Shown in pieces: positions 33,405-42,618 of a stretch of DNA of 48,716 nt. The notes beneath the pieces were generated by a model, which ran no database searches, was not told the DNA's origin, and worked only from the letters and a program-made list of their open reading frames with translations. The DNA lies in NCBI GenBank assembly GCA_027486585.1, contig JAIXOU010000089.1, positions 1 through 48,716 on the forward strand. Reading direction: 5' to 3'. The stretch is from Verrucomicrobiaceae bacterium (lineage in GTDB: Bacteria > Verrucomicrobiota > Verrucomicrobiia > Verrucomicrobiales > Verrucomicrobiaceae). Position 1 is the first letter of the stretch, and each line of letters begins with the position of its first letter. The translations under genes and the position numbers were made by a program.

Positions 33405-36400
33405 ATGAGCCGCCTTTCGCCAAAACCTAACCTTCGTATCGTGCTTGCGATCCTTGGACTACTGGCCGTTCACGCCATGGCTGCGCCTGCTCCTCCGGCA
33501 AATGTTGCACTGACAGCGCCACCATTGGCAGGTCAGGTGAGTTTGACATGGACTGCGGCAGTAGGTGCCACCAGTTATAGCGTCAAACGAGCCACGGTGG
33601 CGACGGGACCGTTCGGCGCAGTGGGCTCGCCGACGACCACGAGTTTCACCGATACAACGGCAGTGGCAGGGACTCGTTACTTTTACCGCGTGACGGCGAT
33701 TGATGGCACGGGCGAAGGTGTGGTGTCGCCGACGGTCAGCACGACTCCGTCGATCGTGGTGGATAATACCGCCGCGACTGGCGTGACGATCAGCGCCGGG
33801 TGGACAGCGAGCACGGGCCTTGCGGGCTACTTTGGCAGTAACTACCTGCAAGATGGCAATACAGGTGGGACAGGTGGAAAGAGTGTGCGCTTCAGGCCCA
33901 CGCTGCCTTTGGCAGGACGCTACGATGTCTATATGTGGTGGGTCGCCGATTCGATCCGCGCTTCGAATGTCCGTGTGGATGTGAACTCGACTGCTGGGAC
34001 GATTTTCACCAGAGTGAACCAGCGGGTCAATGGTGGCACTTGGGTGAAAGTGGGCTCGTTTGACTTTGCGGCTGGCACGAGTGGGAATGTGCTTTTGCGC
34101 AATGATGGAGCCAATGGGTTTGTCTCGGCAGATGCCGTGCAGTTCGTCCTGAATGAGCAACCCATGCCGGGCTACACGCAAACGACCTTTGCGGATGAGT
34201 TTGACGGCACAACCTTCAATCCAGCGTTGTGGTCCGTGTATGATAATCGGCCAAACAACAGCGTGAGCGGCGGGCAACTGCGGCTCACCACCACAGCGAA
34301 TGGCGCGGATTGGGATACGGGCGGGCTTTACACCACGCAGTTCACGCAGCGCTTTGGCTACTACGAATCCGTTTTTCAGATCGGTAGTAGCGACGGTCTA
34401 AACAATGCCTTCTGGCTATCCACCCCTGCCAGTCTAGGCAACGATGTGGACGGGCAGGAGATCGACATCTCCGAGGCTCATGCGCACAATGACAATCATG
34501 TGACGCTGCATGACTGGCAGCCCGTGCATGACAACCTGGGAACATCACATTCAGTGCCGGAAATTTTTCCTGGTTATCACACAGCGGGACTGGAATGGGC
34601 GACGGATGGCAGCCTGCGTTGGTATTGGGATGGGCAGCTTGTTTACACGGCCACGGCATCCCAAGTTTCGGCCTATCAGAGTATGCTGCCGCTACAAGTC
34701 ATGTTTAGCACCAAAGTCATCCCGTGGGCCGGCACACCTGGCCCGACGATGAATGGCTCCAGCATGAACATCGCTAACGTTAAAGTGTGGATGAAACCCG
34801 GCTGGGATGGTGGCGAGAGTGGCAACTGGGGCACACCAGCAAACTGGGGACCAGATGGCGTGCCTGACTCAGGCGATGCGGCGATTTTTAACCGCGCAAC
34901 GACCCGCACCACAGTCTCTTTGCTCGGAGATAAAAACGTCAAGGAGCTCTACTTCACCACACCAGACTGCCCTGCGATGACGTTGGCATCAGGCTCATTC
35001 AGGCTGCTACTGGGCAGGCTTGTCTCTGGGACTGGCGTGGGCGGCATCGTGGTGAATGGCGATGTGACCACCACGCAGACGATCAACACTGCGATCCAAG
35101 CGCAAAATGATCTCACCTTTGCCAACAACAGCACCGCATCCACGGGGGCGCTGAACATCAATAGCGTCCTCACCAGCACGGCGACGAATCGCAAAATCAC
35201 TTTGGCAGGCAATGGACGAGTCAATGTCAGCAGTGTCATCGGTTCATCCTTTGGCGATCTCGTGAAGATCAACACGGGCGCGGCTTGGCTCACCAATACT
35301 AATGCTTTCACCGGCGCGTTGGACATCCAAAATGGCGAGATCGTCGTCACGCATAGTGGAGCGCTCGGCACAACGGCAGCAGGCACAACTGTGGCAAGTG
35401 GATCGACTCTGGCGCTGGCCGGTGGTGTGAACTTCACCAGCGCGGAAAGCGTGCAGCTCGCGGGCAATGGCGAGACAGGCACCGCTGGTGCGTTGGATGT
35501 CGAGGACAGCAGCGCAGTGAGTTTCAGCGGGCTGCTGGTGATGAATGCGGCGGCTCGCATCGGCAGTGGTTCAGGCAGTGGCACGCTCACGCTAGCGAGC
35601 AGTCTGGATACCACCGCCAGCGCCTTCGCCCTGACTTTTGACGGCAGCGGCACGACGATCATGAATGGCAGCATTTCAGGTGCGGGTGTTTTAGTAAAAA
35701 ATGGCACAGGCACCCTTCAGCTCAATGGTCCCGCCTCACACAGCGGCACCACCACGGTCAATCAAGGCACGCTCAGCACGAATCTCGGCTCGCTGCCAGG
35801 AGCCATCGTGAACTTTGGCACCGTGATCTATAACGATACCATCGACCGCACTGTGACGACCAACTGGGGCGGCACCGGCACCTACATCAAGCAAGGCGCG
35901 GGAACGCTCACCTTCTCCGGCACGCTCAGCACCGTGGGTTTTCTCGATCTGCGGGCAGGTGCGGTAAAACTCGGTGCCAGTGAGCGATTCACCTCCACGC
36001 TCGATCTCATCGTGAACACCGGCGCGACCTTTGATCTGAATGCCTTCAGTGAGACGCTCGGCCCAGTGGAGCTTTTTGGCGGCAGCATCATCAATAGCAC
36101 CGGGGACTCCACGCAGTTTCTGGCGGGCACGAGCTATGCCTTTCAAAGCGGCACCGTCAGTGCTCGACTCGGCGGCTCGGCGGCTTTGACAAAGACCACA
36201 AGTGGCACCGTCACGCTTAGCGGTGCCAATACCTTCACGGGTGGCAGCACCGTTCAGGAAGGTACGCTCGACCTCGCAGGCAGCCTGAATAGCGGCGTCA
36301 TCATCAATGGCGGAACGCTCACCCTCGGAGCCACCACTGGCCAGCGCAGCGTCGCTGGCGCACTCAATGTAGGCTCCGCAGGCAGCGTACGCTTCCGTAT

Positions 36401-37064
36401 CAATGGAGCCACCGTCGGCACGCAGTTTGATCAGCTCAGACTTACCGGTGGCACCAGCGCCATCACACTCTCCGGCACGCTGGATCTCGTCGCAGCTCCC
36501 GCTCTCGCCGCAGGCAGCAGCTACCGCATCATCGACAACACCGGCAGCAGCAGCGCCATCACAGGCACCTTTGCCGGTCTGCCGCAGAACGCCGAGTTCT
36601 TCGAGGATGCCCAATGGTGGCGCATCAGCTACACCGGCGGCACAGGGAACGATGTCGTCCTAACCCGCATCACACCCAGCGCTTGGCAGACATGGCTCGG
36701 CAGCAGCTTCGGCACGAATGCCAACAATTCCACCATCGCCGCTGAGCTAGCCGATGAAGACAAAGACGGCGTCACGAATCTCCTCGAATATGCCCTCGCC
36801 ACCAGCACCAGCGCCAGCACCCCCGTGCCCCACAGCTCCGCCCGCATCGGCAGCAATCTCGAATACACCTACACCAAAAATAAATCGGCCACCGATGTGA
36901 CCTATACCGTCGAGTGGACCGATACTCTCACCGGCCTCTGGAGCAGCACCAGCGTCAGCAGTAGCATCATGAGCGACAACGGCACCACTCAGCAAATCAA
37001 GGCCACCGTGCCAGCAGGAAGCAATGGCAGGCGCTTTGTGCGTCTCCGCGTCACGCGCCCATGA
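33405..37064 (+). CDS. Secreted GH16-family glucanase with Fn3, golvesin-like and autotransporter beta-strand repeats
   Basis: A 1219-aa exported protein. Signal peptide to about residue 27; Fn3 domain 30-115; a golvesin-type or carbohydrate-binding-like domain 118-249 (RYDVYMWWVADS, ADAVQFV). The GH16 domain at about 260-467 has catalytic E-I-D-I-S-E (E352, D354, E357), so it likely cuts beta-1,3- or beta-1,3/1,4-glucan, or a galactan such as agarose. Then comes a long Gly/Thr/Ser-rich beta region with autotransporter-associated repeats, for example GTGTLQLNGPASHSGTTTVN near 766 and GTVTLSGANTFTGGSTVQEG near 935. The end has DEDKDGVTNLLEYAL (about 1117-1131), common in verrucomicrobial surface proteins. 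No outer-membrane beta-barrel is obvious. A surface-attached enzyme is likely. Confidence 0.9.
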   Translation: MSRLSPKPNLRIVLAILGLLAVHAMAAPAPPANVALTAPPLAGQVSLTWTAAVGATSYSVKRATVATGPFGAVGSPTTTSFTDTTAVAGTRYFYRVTAIDGTGEGVVSPTVSTTPSIVVDNTAATGVTISAGWTASTGLAGYFGSNYLQDGNTGGTGGKSVRFRPTLPLAGRYDVYMWWVADSIRASNVRVDVNSTAGTIFTRVNQRVNGGTWVKVGSFDFAAGTSGNVLLRNDGANGFVSADAVQFVLNEQPMPGYTQTTFADEFDGTTFNPALWSVYDNRPNNSVSGGQLRLTTTANGADWDTGGLYTTQFTQRFGYYESVFQIGSSDGLNNAFWLSTPASLGNDVDGQEIDISEAHAHNDNHVTLHDWQPVHDNLGTSHSVPEIFPGYHTAGLEWATDGSLRWYWDGQLVYTATASQVSAYQSMLPLQVMFSTKVIPWAGTPGPTMNGSSMNIANVKVWMKPGWDGGESGNWGTPANWGPDGVPDSGDAAIFNRATTRTTVSLLGDKNVKELYFTTPDCPAMTLASGSFRLLLGRLVSGTGVGGIVVNGDVTTTQTINTAIQAQNDLTFANNSTASTGALNINSVLTSTATNRKITLAGNGRVNVSSVIGSSFGDLVKINTGAAWLTNTNAFTGALDIQNGEIVVTHSGALGTTAAGTTVASGSTLALAGGVNFTSAESVQLAGNGETGTAGALDVEDSSAVSFSGLLVMNAAARIGSGSGSGTLTLASSLDTTASAFALTFDGSGTTIMNGSISGAGVLVKNGTGTLQLNGPASHSGTTTVNQGTLSTNLGSLPGAIVNFGTVIYNDTIDRTVTTNWGGTGTYIKQGAGTLTFSGTLSTVGFLDLRAGAVKLGASERFTSTLDLIVNTGATFDLNAFSETLGPVELFGGSIINSTGDSTQFLAGTSYAFQSGTVSARLGGSAALTKTTSGTVTLSGANTFTGGSTVQEGTLDLAGSLNSGVIINGGTLTLGATTGQRSVAGALNVGSAGSVRFRINGATVGTQFDQLRLTGGTSAITLSGTLDLVAAPALAAGSSYRIIDNTGSSSAITGTFAGLPQNAEFFEDAQWWRISYTGGTGNDVVLTRITPSAWQTWLGSSFGTNANNSTIAAELADEDKDGVTNLLEYALATSTSASTPVPHSSARIGSNLEYTYTKNKSATDVTYTVEWTDTLTGLWSSTSVSSSIMSDNGTTQQIKATVPAGSNGRRFVRLRVTRP

Positions 37065-37082
37065 TCGCCTCACAGACTCTTC

Positions 37083-38582
37083 ATGATGCTCACGAAAATT
37101 CTCCTCCTCTTGGTCATTGCCGCCCCCGCGTGGGCATCTGAAATCAAACTCGCAGGCATCTTCACCGATCACACCGTGCTTCAACGCGATAGAGTCTTGC
37201 CCGTCTGGGGTTGGGCAAATCCAAACGAGCAAGTCACCGTCACATTTGCAGCCCAGAGCAAGTCCATCACTGCTGACGCCAATGGCAAATGGTCAGTCAA
37301 ACTCGATCCAATGCCCGCCTCTGCTGAAGGACGTGAGCTTATCATTCAGTCCAAGATCGAGAATCGACAGGCAAAGATCACCGATGTGCTCGTCGGTGAT
37401 GTCTGGCTCTGCTCTGGCCAGTCGAACATGCACTTTCAGCTGAAAAGCAATGAGAAAGCACCGGAGGAGATCGCTGCGGCCAACAATCCTGCTCTGCGTT
37501 TTTTCACGGTGGAGCATCAGTTTCTCCAAAAGCCCACCGACAAGGTGAGCGGTGTCTGGAAACCAATTTCGCCAGAGACAGCAGCCGACTGTTCTGCTGT
37601 GGCCTATTTCTTTGGCGCGGCGCTACAGCCGAAGGTGGGCGTGCCGATTGGATTGGTCGTGAGTTCGGTCGGCGGCACACGGATCGAAACTTGGATGCGT
37701 TCCGAAACGCTCGCAGCGACTGGTGAGGGCGGTGCCTTGGTCGAAAAGTGGTCCCATGTTTCGCCTGCCGAGTTCGAGACCATTGGCACCACTTATCGTG
37801 AGTTTCAGCGTCAGCGAGATGAAGTGCATCCGCAGGCCGTGAAGGAGGCAAAAGCCAAAGGGATGAGCCTTCCACCCGCACCGAAGATGCCGAAACAGCG
37901 CTGCCACGACAGCCCCTGTGCCTTGCACAACGGCATGATCGCACCGCTAGAACCGTTCGCCATTCGCGGTGCCATTTGGTATCAAGGTGAGTCGAACTCC
38001 GCTCAGCCACGCCCATACGAGAAGCTGCTCCCAGCGATGATCGCCGACTGGCGTCAGGTGTGGGGAAAAGACATGCCCTTTCTCTTCGTGCAGCTCGCCC
38101 CTTATCGGGACACGCACCCCGCTTTTCGCGAAGCTCAGCAGCGCATATCGCAAGCGACACCGCACACCGCCATGGTCGTTACCACCGATGTGGGCAACGC
38201 CAACAACATCCATCCCACTCGCAAACAACCGGTGGGTGAGAAACTGGCATTGGCCGCCCGCGCTCTGAGTTATGGTGAGCCTATCGAATACTCCGGCCCC
38301 GTCTTTAAAAGCATGAGCATCGAGGGCAATCGCGCAGTGATTTCCTTCACGCACATCGGTGAAGGCCTCATGGCCAAAGACGGTGCGCTCAAAGGCTTCA
38401 CCATCGCTGGCGAGAATGGAAAGTTCGTCCCAGCACACGCCGTCATCGAAGGTGATACGGTCGTTGTCACCTCCGACAAGATCACCGACCCAACGACCGT
38501 GCGTTACGGCTGGGCTCAAGTGCCCGAGGTAAATCTCTTCAATCTTGAAGGCCTCCCTGCCGTGCCTTTCACCTCTCAATAA
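37083..38582 (+). CDS. Secreted sialate O-acetylesterase-like (SASA family) esterase
   Basis: A 499-aa protein with signal peptide MMLTKILLLLVIAAPAWASE. It belongs to the SASA (DUF303) carbohydrate acetylesterase family: an N-terminal beta domain with TDHTVLQRDRVLPVWGWA, then the SGNH-type catalytic domain with LCSGQSNMHF (nucleophile S114), SSVGGTRIETWM, GAIWYQGESN and a late NANNIHPTRKQPVGEKLA that supplies the catalytic His (IHP). Such enzymes remove O-acetyl groups from sialic acids, xylans or other sugars. It follows the GH16 protein by 18 bp and precedes the beta-helix glycosidase by 7 bp, so the three are likely co-transcribed. Confidence 0.93.
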   Translation: MMLTKILLLLVIAAPAWASEIKLAGIFTDHTVLQRDRVLPVWGWANPNEQVTVTFAAQSKSITADANGKWSVKLDPMPASAEGRELIIQSKIENRQAKITDVLVGDVWLCSGQSNMHFQLKSNEKAPEEIAAANNPALRFFTVEHQFLQKPTDKVSGVWKPISPETAADCSAVAYFFGAALQPKVGVPIGLVVSSVGGTRIETWMRSETLAATGEGGALVEKWSHVSPAEFETIGTTYREFQRQRDEVHPQAVKEAKAKGMSLPPAPKMPKQRCHDSPCALHNGMIAPLEPFAIRGAIWYQGESNSAQPRPYEKLLPAMIADWRQVWGKDMPFLFVQLAPYRDTHPAFREAQQRISQATPHTAMVVTTDVGNANNIHPTRKQPVGEKLALAARALSYGEPIEYSGPVFKSMSIEGNRAVISFTHIGEGLMAKDGALKGFTIAGENGKFVPAHAVIEGDTVVVTSDKITDPTTVRYGWAQVPEVNLFNLEGLPAVPFTSQ

Positions 38583-38589
38583 CAGCTCC

Positions 38590-40122
38590 ATGAAAAGACT
38601 CATCACTGCGGTTCTCATTGCCCTTCATATCACAGTCGCATTCGCTGCTGACTTGAGGATCTATCCGCCTGTTCCGGGCCTTGAAGCATCAGCCCACTAT
38701 CAGGTCCGCATCCGCACCACTGCGGATGGCGCGGAATGGTATAGCGCGTTTGCTTGGCACACAGAGTGCAAGAAGGAAGAGGCCTACTTTGACACGCTGA
38801 AGGGCTGGACGCACACCTACGTGAACTTTGAGACCTCCGGTCCCGTCGAGATCGAAATCTCTCGCGTCAACGGCCAGCCGATCCGCAGCGCTGCGGTGCA
38901 TCCCAAGCGGCACGCATCCAATTGTTCTGTCAAAGATGGCAAGGCATTCGTGAGGCTGGACAAGCCTTGCCTCGTCGCCGTGGACATCGATGGCCAGATG
39001 GATGGTCAGGACACCGGCAAGGGCTATAACGGACCGCCACTGCATACGATCTCGCTCTTTGCCAATCCGCCGCTCGCAGGCAAGCCCAGCCCAGGTTCAC
39101 CTGGTGTGCGCACGGTGAAGCCCGGCGAAAAACCGCCCACTGATGGCGACTGGAACACTCTCTACTTTCTGCCAGGCGTGCATGACATCGGAGCGGGTTT
39201 CCCCGTGAACGCTCATCGCCAGTATTACATCCCTGGCGATGCCATTGTGTATGGCTCGTTCTTCAATAATGAATGGCCTAACGGTCAAGATATCCGCATT
39301 TTCGGCCATGGCACGTTGTCCGGTGCACGCATCAAGCATGCGAACGCCTTGAAGAAGCTCTTTTCAGGAAACAAGAACGCGAGTCGCAAACCCATCGAGA
39401 TTTTCGGTGCCAAAGACACGCGGGTGGAAGGACTCACCATCGCCGATTCCGCCTCGCACTCAGTGATGTTGATCAACGACTACAGCGAAGGACATCCCAA
39501 CAAAGTCCAATGGACCAAGATCTTCACCTGGCGCACCAATGGCGACGGCATCAATCCGTTTGGCAACACACTCATCGAAGACTGCTTCATCCGCACCCAG
39601 GATGACTCACTCTATGCCAAAGGCCTCGGCATCCGCCGCGTGGTGTTGTGGAATGATGCCAACGGCTCCTCTTTCGTCCTCAGCGGGCTCTCCAATCGCA
39701 AACTCATCGTCGAAGACTGTGACGTGATCTATTCCCGCGCCAAATGGCATCATTGGAGTGGTGGCCGCGTCTTCAACATGCGTGGAGAAGGTGAGAACCC
39801 GGCAGGTGCGGGAGTCATCTTCCGTAACATCCGCATCTCGGACCCGCGACCCACACTCCAGCAGTTCTTCATCTGCATGACCGTGCCCGAGCCCTATGGC
39901 GAGGGCAAACGAGGCCCCGGCGACTTATCGGGCATCCTCTTCCAAAACATCTCCATCGCTGCGCCAAGTGTCATCAACGAGCCCCAACTCCTCTGGGGCC
40001 AAAAAGATGCCCGCATCCGTAATCTCATCTTTGAAAACATGACACTAGGCGGCAAACCCGTCACCAGCCCCGACTTTTTCAAAGCGAACGAGTTCGTCGA
40101 AAGTCTCAACTTTCAGAAATAG
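38590..40122 (+). CDS. Secreted right-handed beta-helix glycosidase, GH28/GH49-like
   Basis: A 510-aa protein. I start at ATG 38590, which gives a proper signal peptide (MKRLITAVLIALHITVAFA) and a 7-bp gap; the in-frame ATG at 38545 would overlap the esterase gene. An N-terminal beta-sandwich (about 20-140) is followed by YYIPGDAIVYGSF, GHGTLSGARIKHA and a run of beta-helix turns (VEGLTIADSASHSVMLINDY, TNGDGINPFGNTLIEDCFIR, QDDSLYAKG, GILFQNISIAAPS). DGIN and QDD resemble the catalytic Asp clusters of GH28 polygalacturonases and GH49 dextranases. The N-terminal domain plus helix layout favours GH49-like. Substrate not determined. Confidence 0.75.
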   Translation: MKRLITAVLIALHITVAFAADLRIYPPVPGLEASAHYQVRIRTTADGAEWYSAFAWHTECKKEEAYFDTLKGWTHTYVNFETSGPVEIEISRVNGQPIRSAAVHPKRHASNCSVKDGKAFVRLDKPCLVAVDIDGQMDGQDTGKGYNGPPLHTISLFANPPLAGKPSPGSPGVRTVKPGEKPPTDGDWNTLYFLPGVHDIGAGFPVNAHRQYYIPGDAIVYGSFFNNEWPNGQDIRIFGHGTLSGARIKHANALKKLFSGNKNASRKPIEIFGAKDTRVEGLTIADSASHSVMLINDYSEGHPNKVQWTKIFTWRTNGDGINPFGNTLIEDCFIRTQDDSLYAKGLGIRRVVLWNDANGSSFVLSGLSNRKLIVEDCDVIYSRAKWHHWSGGRVFNMRGEGENPAGAGVIFRNIRISDPRPTLQQFFICMTVPEPYGEGKRGPGDLSGILFQNISIAAPSVINEPQLLWGQKDARIRNLIFENMTLGGKPVTSPDFFKANEFVESLNFQK

Positions 40123-40127
40123 TCACC

Positions 40128-42368
40128 ATGATGTTCCTTTCCAAAGCCCAAACCTCAGCCGTCAGAAAGAATGGAATCCCATTTTTTACCGCTAATCTTT
40201 TACCGGCTCTTGTTTTTGCCCTCCATCTTTTTGATAGCTCAGCCAATGCTCTCGAACTCGCCAACGATCGCTCCACAGGTGGCCCCGGCAAATTTGCGGA
40301 ATCAGAGATCCGCCGCGAGGCCGCAGCCAAGGGAATCACCGCCAACGTCTCTCTTACCGTTGAAAAGAAGGAGAACGCCCCTGCGCAAAGCTACCGCATC
40401 GAACGCGAAGGCCAAAACATCACGGTGATCGGCACCGATCCAGCCGGAGCCATGTATGGCGGTCTCGACATCGCCGAAGCCATCCGCATAGGGACATTCG
40501 ACACGCTCAAGAGCTCAGAAAATAAACCGCACATCGAGAAGCGCGGCATCAAGTTCAACATCCCGCTCGACCTGCGCACGCCGAGTTACACAGACTCCTC
40601 CGACGCGGCGCAGGCGAACATCCCCGAGGTATGGGAGCGCGATTTCTGGATCAGCTACCTCGATGCCATGGCGCGGCATCGCTACAACGTGCTCTCGCTT
40701 TGGAGCCTGCATCCTTTCCCCTCCATGGTGAAAGTACCAGAGTTCCCCGAGGTGGCGCTCGACGATGTCTGGCGCACGAAGGCGAAGCTCGACGACAGCT
40801 TCAGCTTCTCCGGCAAAGGCTTTGTCCGTGACGAAATGCTCGCCAATTACGAAGTCGTCAAAAAGGTCACCATCGACGAAAAGATCGAGTTCTGGCGCTG
40901 GGTCATGCAGCAGGCTGCGGATCGAGGCATCAAGCTCTATGTCTTTACCTGGAACGTCTTCACCTACGGAGCCGATGGCAAACACGGCATCACCGACGAT
41001 ATGGGCAATGACATCACCAAAGCCTACTTCCGTGCCAGCGTCCGCGAGATGGTAAAAACCTACCCACTGCTCGGCGGTATGGGCATCACTGCAGGCGAAG
41101 GCATGCCGCATGACATGGACTCGAAGGTGAAAGAAAAGTGGCTCTGGGACACTTACGGCGAAGGCGTGCGCGATGCCTTGAAGCTCGACCCGAAGCGGGA
41201 CTTTCCCATGATCCATCGCTTCCACTGGACCGCGCAAAGCGAGATCCTTGACGCCTTCAAAGACTACCCATGCACCTTTGACTTCAGCTTCAAATACAGC
41301 GTGGCGCACATGTATTCGATCACCAAACCGATCTTCATCCAGCCGCTGCTCGATGGCATCGCCAAAGGCCGACGCACCTGGCTCACTGTTCGTAATGATG
41401 ACATCTACACCTTCCGTTTTGGCGATCCCGCTTACGCCCGAGAATACATCCTCAACATGCCGCCGCCGGACAAGTTTGCTGGTTTCTACATGGGGCCCGA
41501 TGGTTACTGCTGGGGCCGCGAATTCCTGGATCGTCATCCCGCTCCAGGCAAGCGCCCGCTCGTGATGGAGAAGCAGTGGTATTCCTTTATGCTCTGGGGT
41601 CGCCTCGCCTATGATCCCACGCTGCCCGATTCTCACTTCGAGCGCCTCCTCGCCGCGCGGCATCCCACGGCATCGTCACCCCATCTCTTCAGCGCTCTAC
41701 AAAGTGCCTCGCAGGTGATGCCGCTTATTACCCGCTTCTTTTGGGGCGATATCGACCTCAAATGGTTCCCCGAGGCCTGCTGGAGTCATCCACATCATAA
41801 AGGCAGCGGCGGCTTTTACACCGTTCAAAAGTTTATGGAGGGCAGCGCCATGCCTGGTGCTAACGTCCTCTGCATCCGCGACTGGCGTCATCGTCTCATC
41901 AACCGTGAACCCATGACTGAGACCACGCCGATCGAGATTGCCGAAGCACTCGACGGCGCAGCCGCCAATACTTTTGCTTCGCTCGAATCGCTGCGCGAGT
42001 CCGCCAAAACCGACCCTGAGCTGCAAAAGAACGTCAACGACTGCGAAGCCCTCGCGCATCTAGGCCGTTACTACGCTGCCAAGATCCGAGGTTCCTGCGC
42101 TCTCGCCTTATTTGACTCCAGCAGTGATAAGATCGAGTACACCGCCGCACTGCGCTACCTTAATGATGCCCTCATTCACTGGAAGCAATACGCCTCCATC
42201 CGCGATGCCAACTATGTCCCAGCTCTCTACAATCGCCTCGGCTACGTGGACATCACTGGCATCACCAAACAAGTCGCCGCCGACATCGGCATCGCCAAGA
42301 ACTGGAAACCCGGCAGCCTTAAAGACGACGGCAAACGTGCTGGTCTCGGCAAGAATTTCCGAGAGTAG
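40128..42368 (+). CDS. Secreted glycoside hydrolase, alpha-glucuronidase (GH67)-like
   Basis: A 746-aa protein 5 bp after the beta-helix gene. Residues 1-46 act as an extended signal peptide, whose hydrophobic part (PFFTANLLPALVFALHLF) is partly encoded by a dispersed repeat (see 40184). A GH20b/GH67-N-like domain follows (about 47-130) with YRIEREGQNITVIGTDPAGA and MYGGLDIAEAIR. The catalytic region (about 140-500) shows TIM-barrel features: WISYLDAMARHRYNVLSLWS, RGIKLYVFTWNVFTYG, LLGGMGITAGEGMP with a Glu that may be catalytic, and DKFAGFYMGPDGYCWGREFL. The C-terminus is helical. Family placement is tentative; a uronate-releasing role would fit the neighbouring sulfatases. Confidence 0.7.
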   Translation: MMFLSKAQTSAVRKNGIPFFTANLLPALVFALHLFDSSANALELANDRSTGGPGKFAESEIRREAAAKGITANVSLTVEKKENAPAQSYRIEREGQNITVIGTDPAGAMYGGLDIAEAIRIGTFDTLKSSENKPHIEKRGIKFNIPLDLRTPSYTDSSDAAQANIPEVWERDFWISYLDAMARHRYNVLSLWSLHPFPSMVKVPEFPEVALDDVWRTKAKLDDSFSFSGKGFVRDEMLANYEVVKKVTIDEKIEFWRWVMQQAADRGIKLYVFTWNVFTYGADGKHGITDDMGNDITKAYFRASVREMVKTYPLLGGMGITAGEGMPHDMDSKVKEKWLWDTYGEGVRDALKLDPKRDFPMIHRFHWTAQSEILDAFKDYPCTFDFSFKYSVAHMYSITKPIFIQPLLDGIAKGRRTWLTVRNDDIYTFRFGDPAYAREYILNMPPPDKFAGFYMGPDGYCWGREFLDRHPAPGKRPLVMEKQWYSFMLWGRLAYDPTLPDSHFERLLAARHPTASSPHLFSALQSASQVMPLITRFFWGDIDLKWFPEACWSHPHHKGSGGFYTVQKFMEGSAMPGANVLCIRDWRHRLINREPMTETTPIEIAEALDGAAANTFASLESLRESAKTDPELQKNVNDCEALAHLGRYYAAKIRGSCALALFDSSSDKIEYTAALRYLNDALIHWKQYASIRDANYVPALYNRLGYVDITGITKQVAADIGIAKNWKPGSLKDDGKRAGLGKNFRE
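40184..40204 (+). repeat. Dispersed repeat arm inside a signal-peptide coding region (copy C)
   Basis: TTTTACCGCTAATCTTTTAC plus C matches the right arm of copy A (32191-32211) with one change in 21. Here it is within the hydrolase gene and is translated as part of PFFTANLLPAL, in the same frame as in copies A and B. Confidence 0.75.
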
Positions 42369-42380
42369 CCCAAAAGGGGA

Positions 42381-42535
42381 GACATCTTTGTCATTCCTTC
42401 ACTCAATGCTGCCGAGAACACGAAGCCAAACATCATTTTGTCCTCCTCGATGACTTGGGTTGGGGACAGTTACAGGGCTACAATCCAACCTCTGTCTTGT
42501 GCACGCCAAATCTCGACAAGCTCGCGGGGCTGGGC
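42381..42535 (+). pseudogene. Relic of a sulfatase 5' end with a one-base frameshift
   Basis: The frame reads IPSLNAAENTKPNII up to 42437, then continues in the next frame from 42437-42440 as FVLLDDLGWGQLQGYNPTSV and LCTPNLDKLAGLG. Joined, this is the standard sulfatase start (KPNIIFVLLDDLGWG...TPNLDKLA). The break sits in a T-run and is explained by loss of one T. Similarity ends at 42535, before the Cys motif, so the rest is deleted. The next intact sulfatase begins 83 bp on. Confidence 0.75.
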
Positions 42536-42618
42536 CAAAATCTTGGGTGCTGTCTGCGGAATCCGACACACCATTTGCTGAGATTTGAGTGAAAGCATTG
42601 CGTTTCAGAGGGCGAACC

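Noticed and set aside
38545..38589. Earlier ATG for the beta-helix glycosidase
   Set aside because: It overlaps the end of the esterase gene and hides the signal peptide that begins at ATG 38590.
40515..41663. Long open frame (382 codons) on the minus strand
   Set aside because: Antisense to the alpha-glucuronidase-like gene; open only because of biased codon use on the coding strand.
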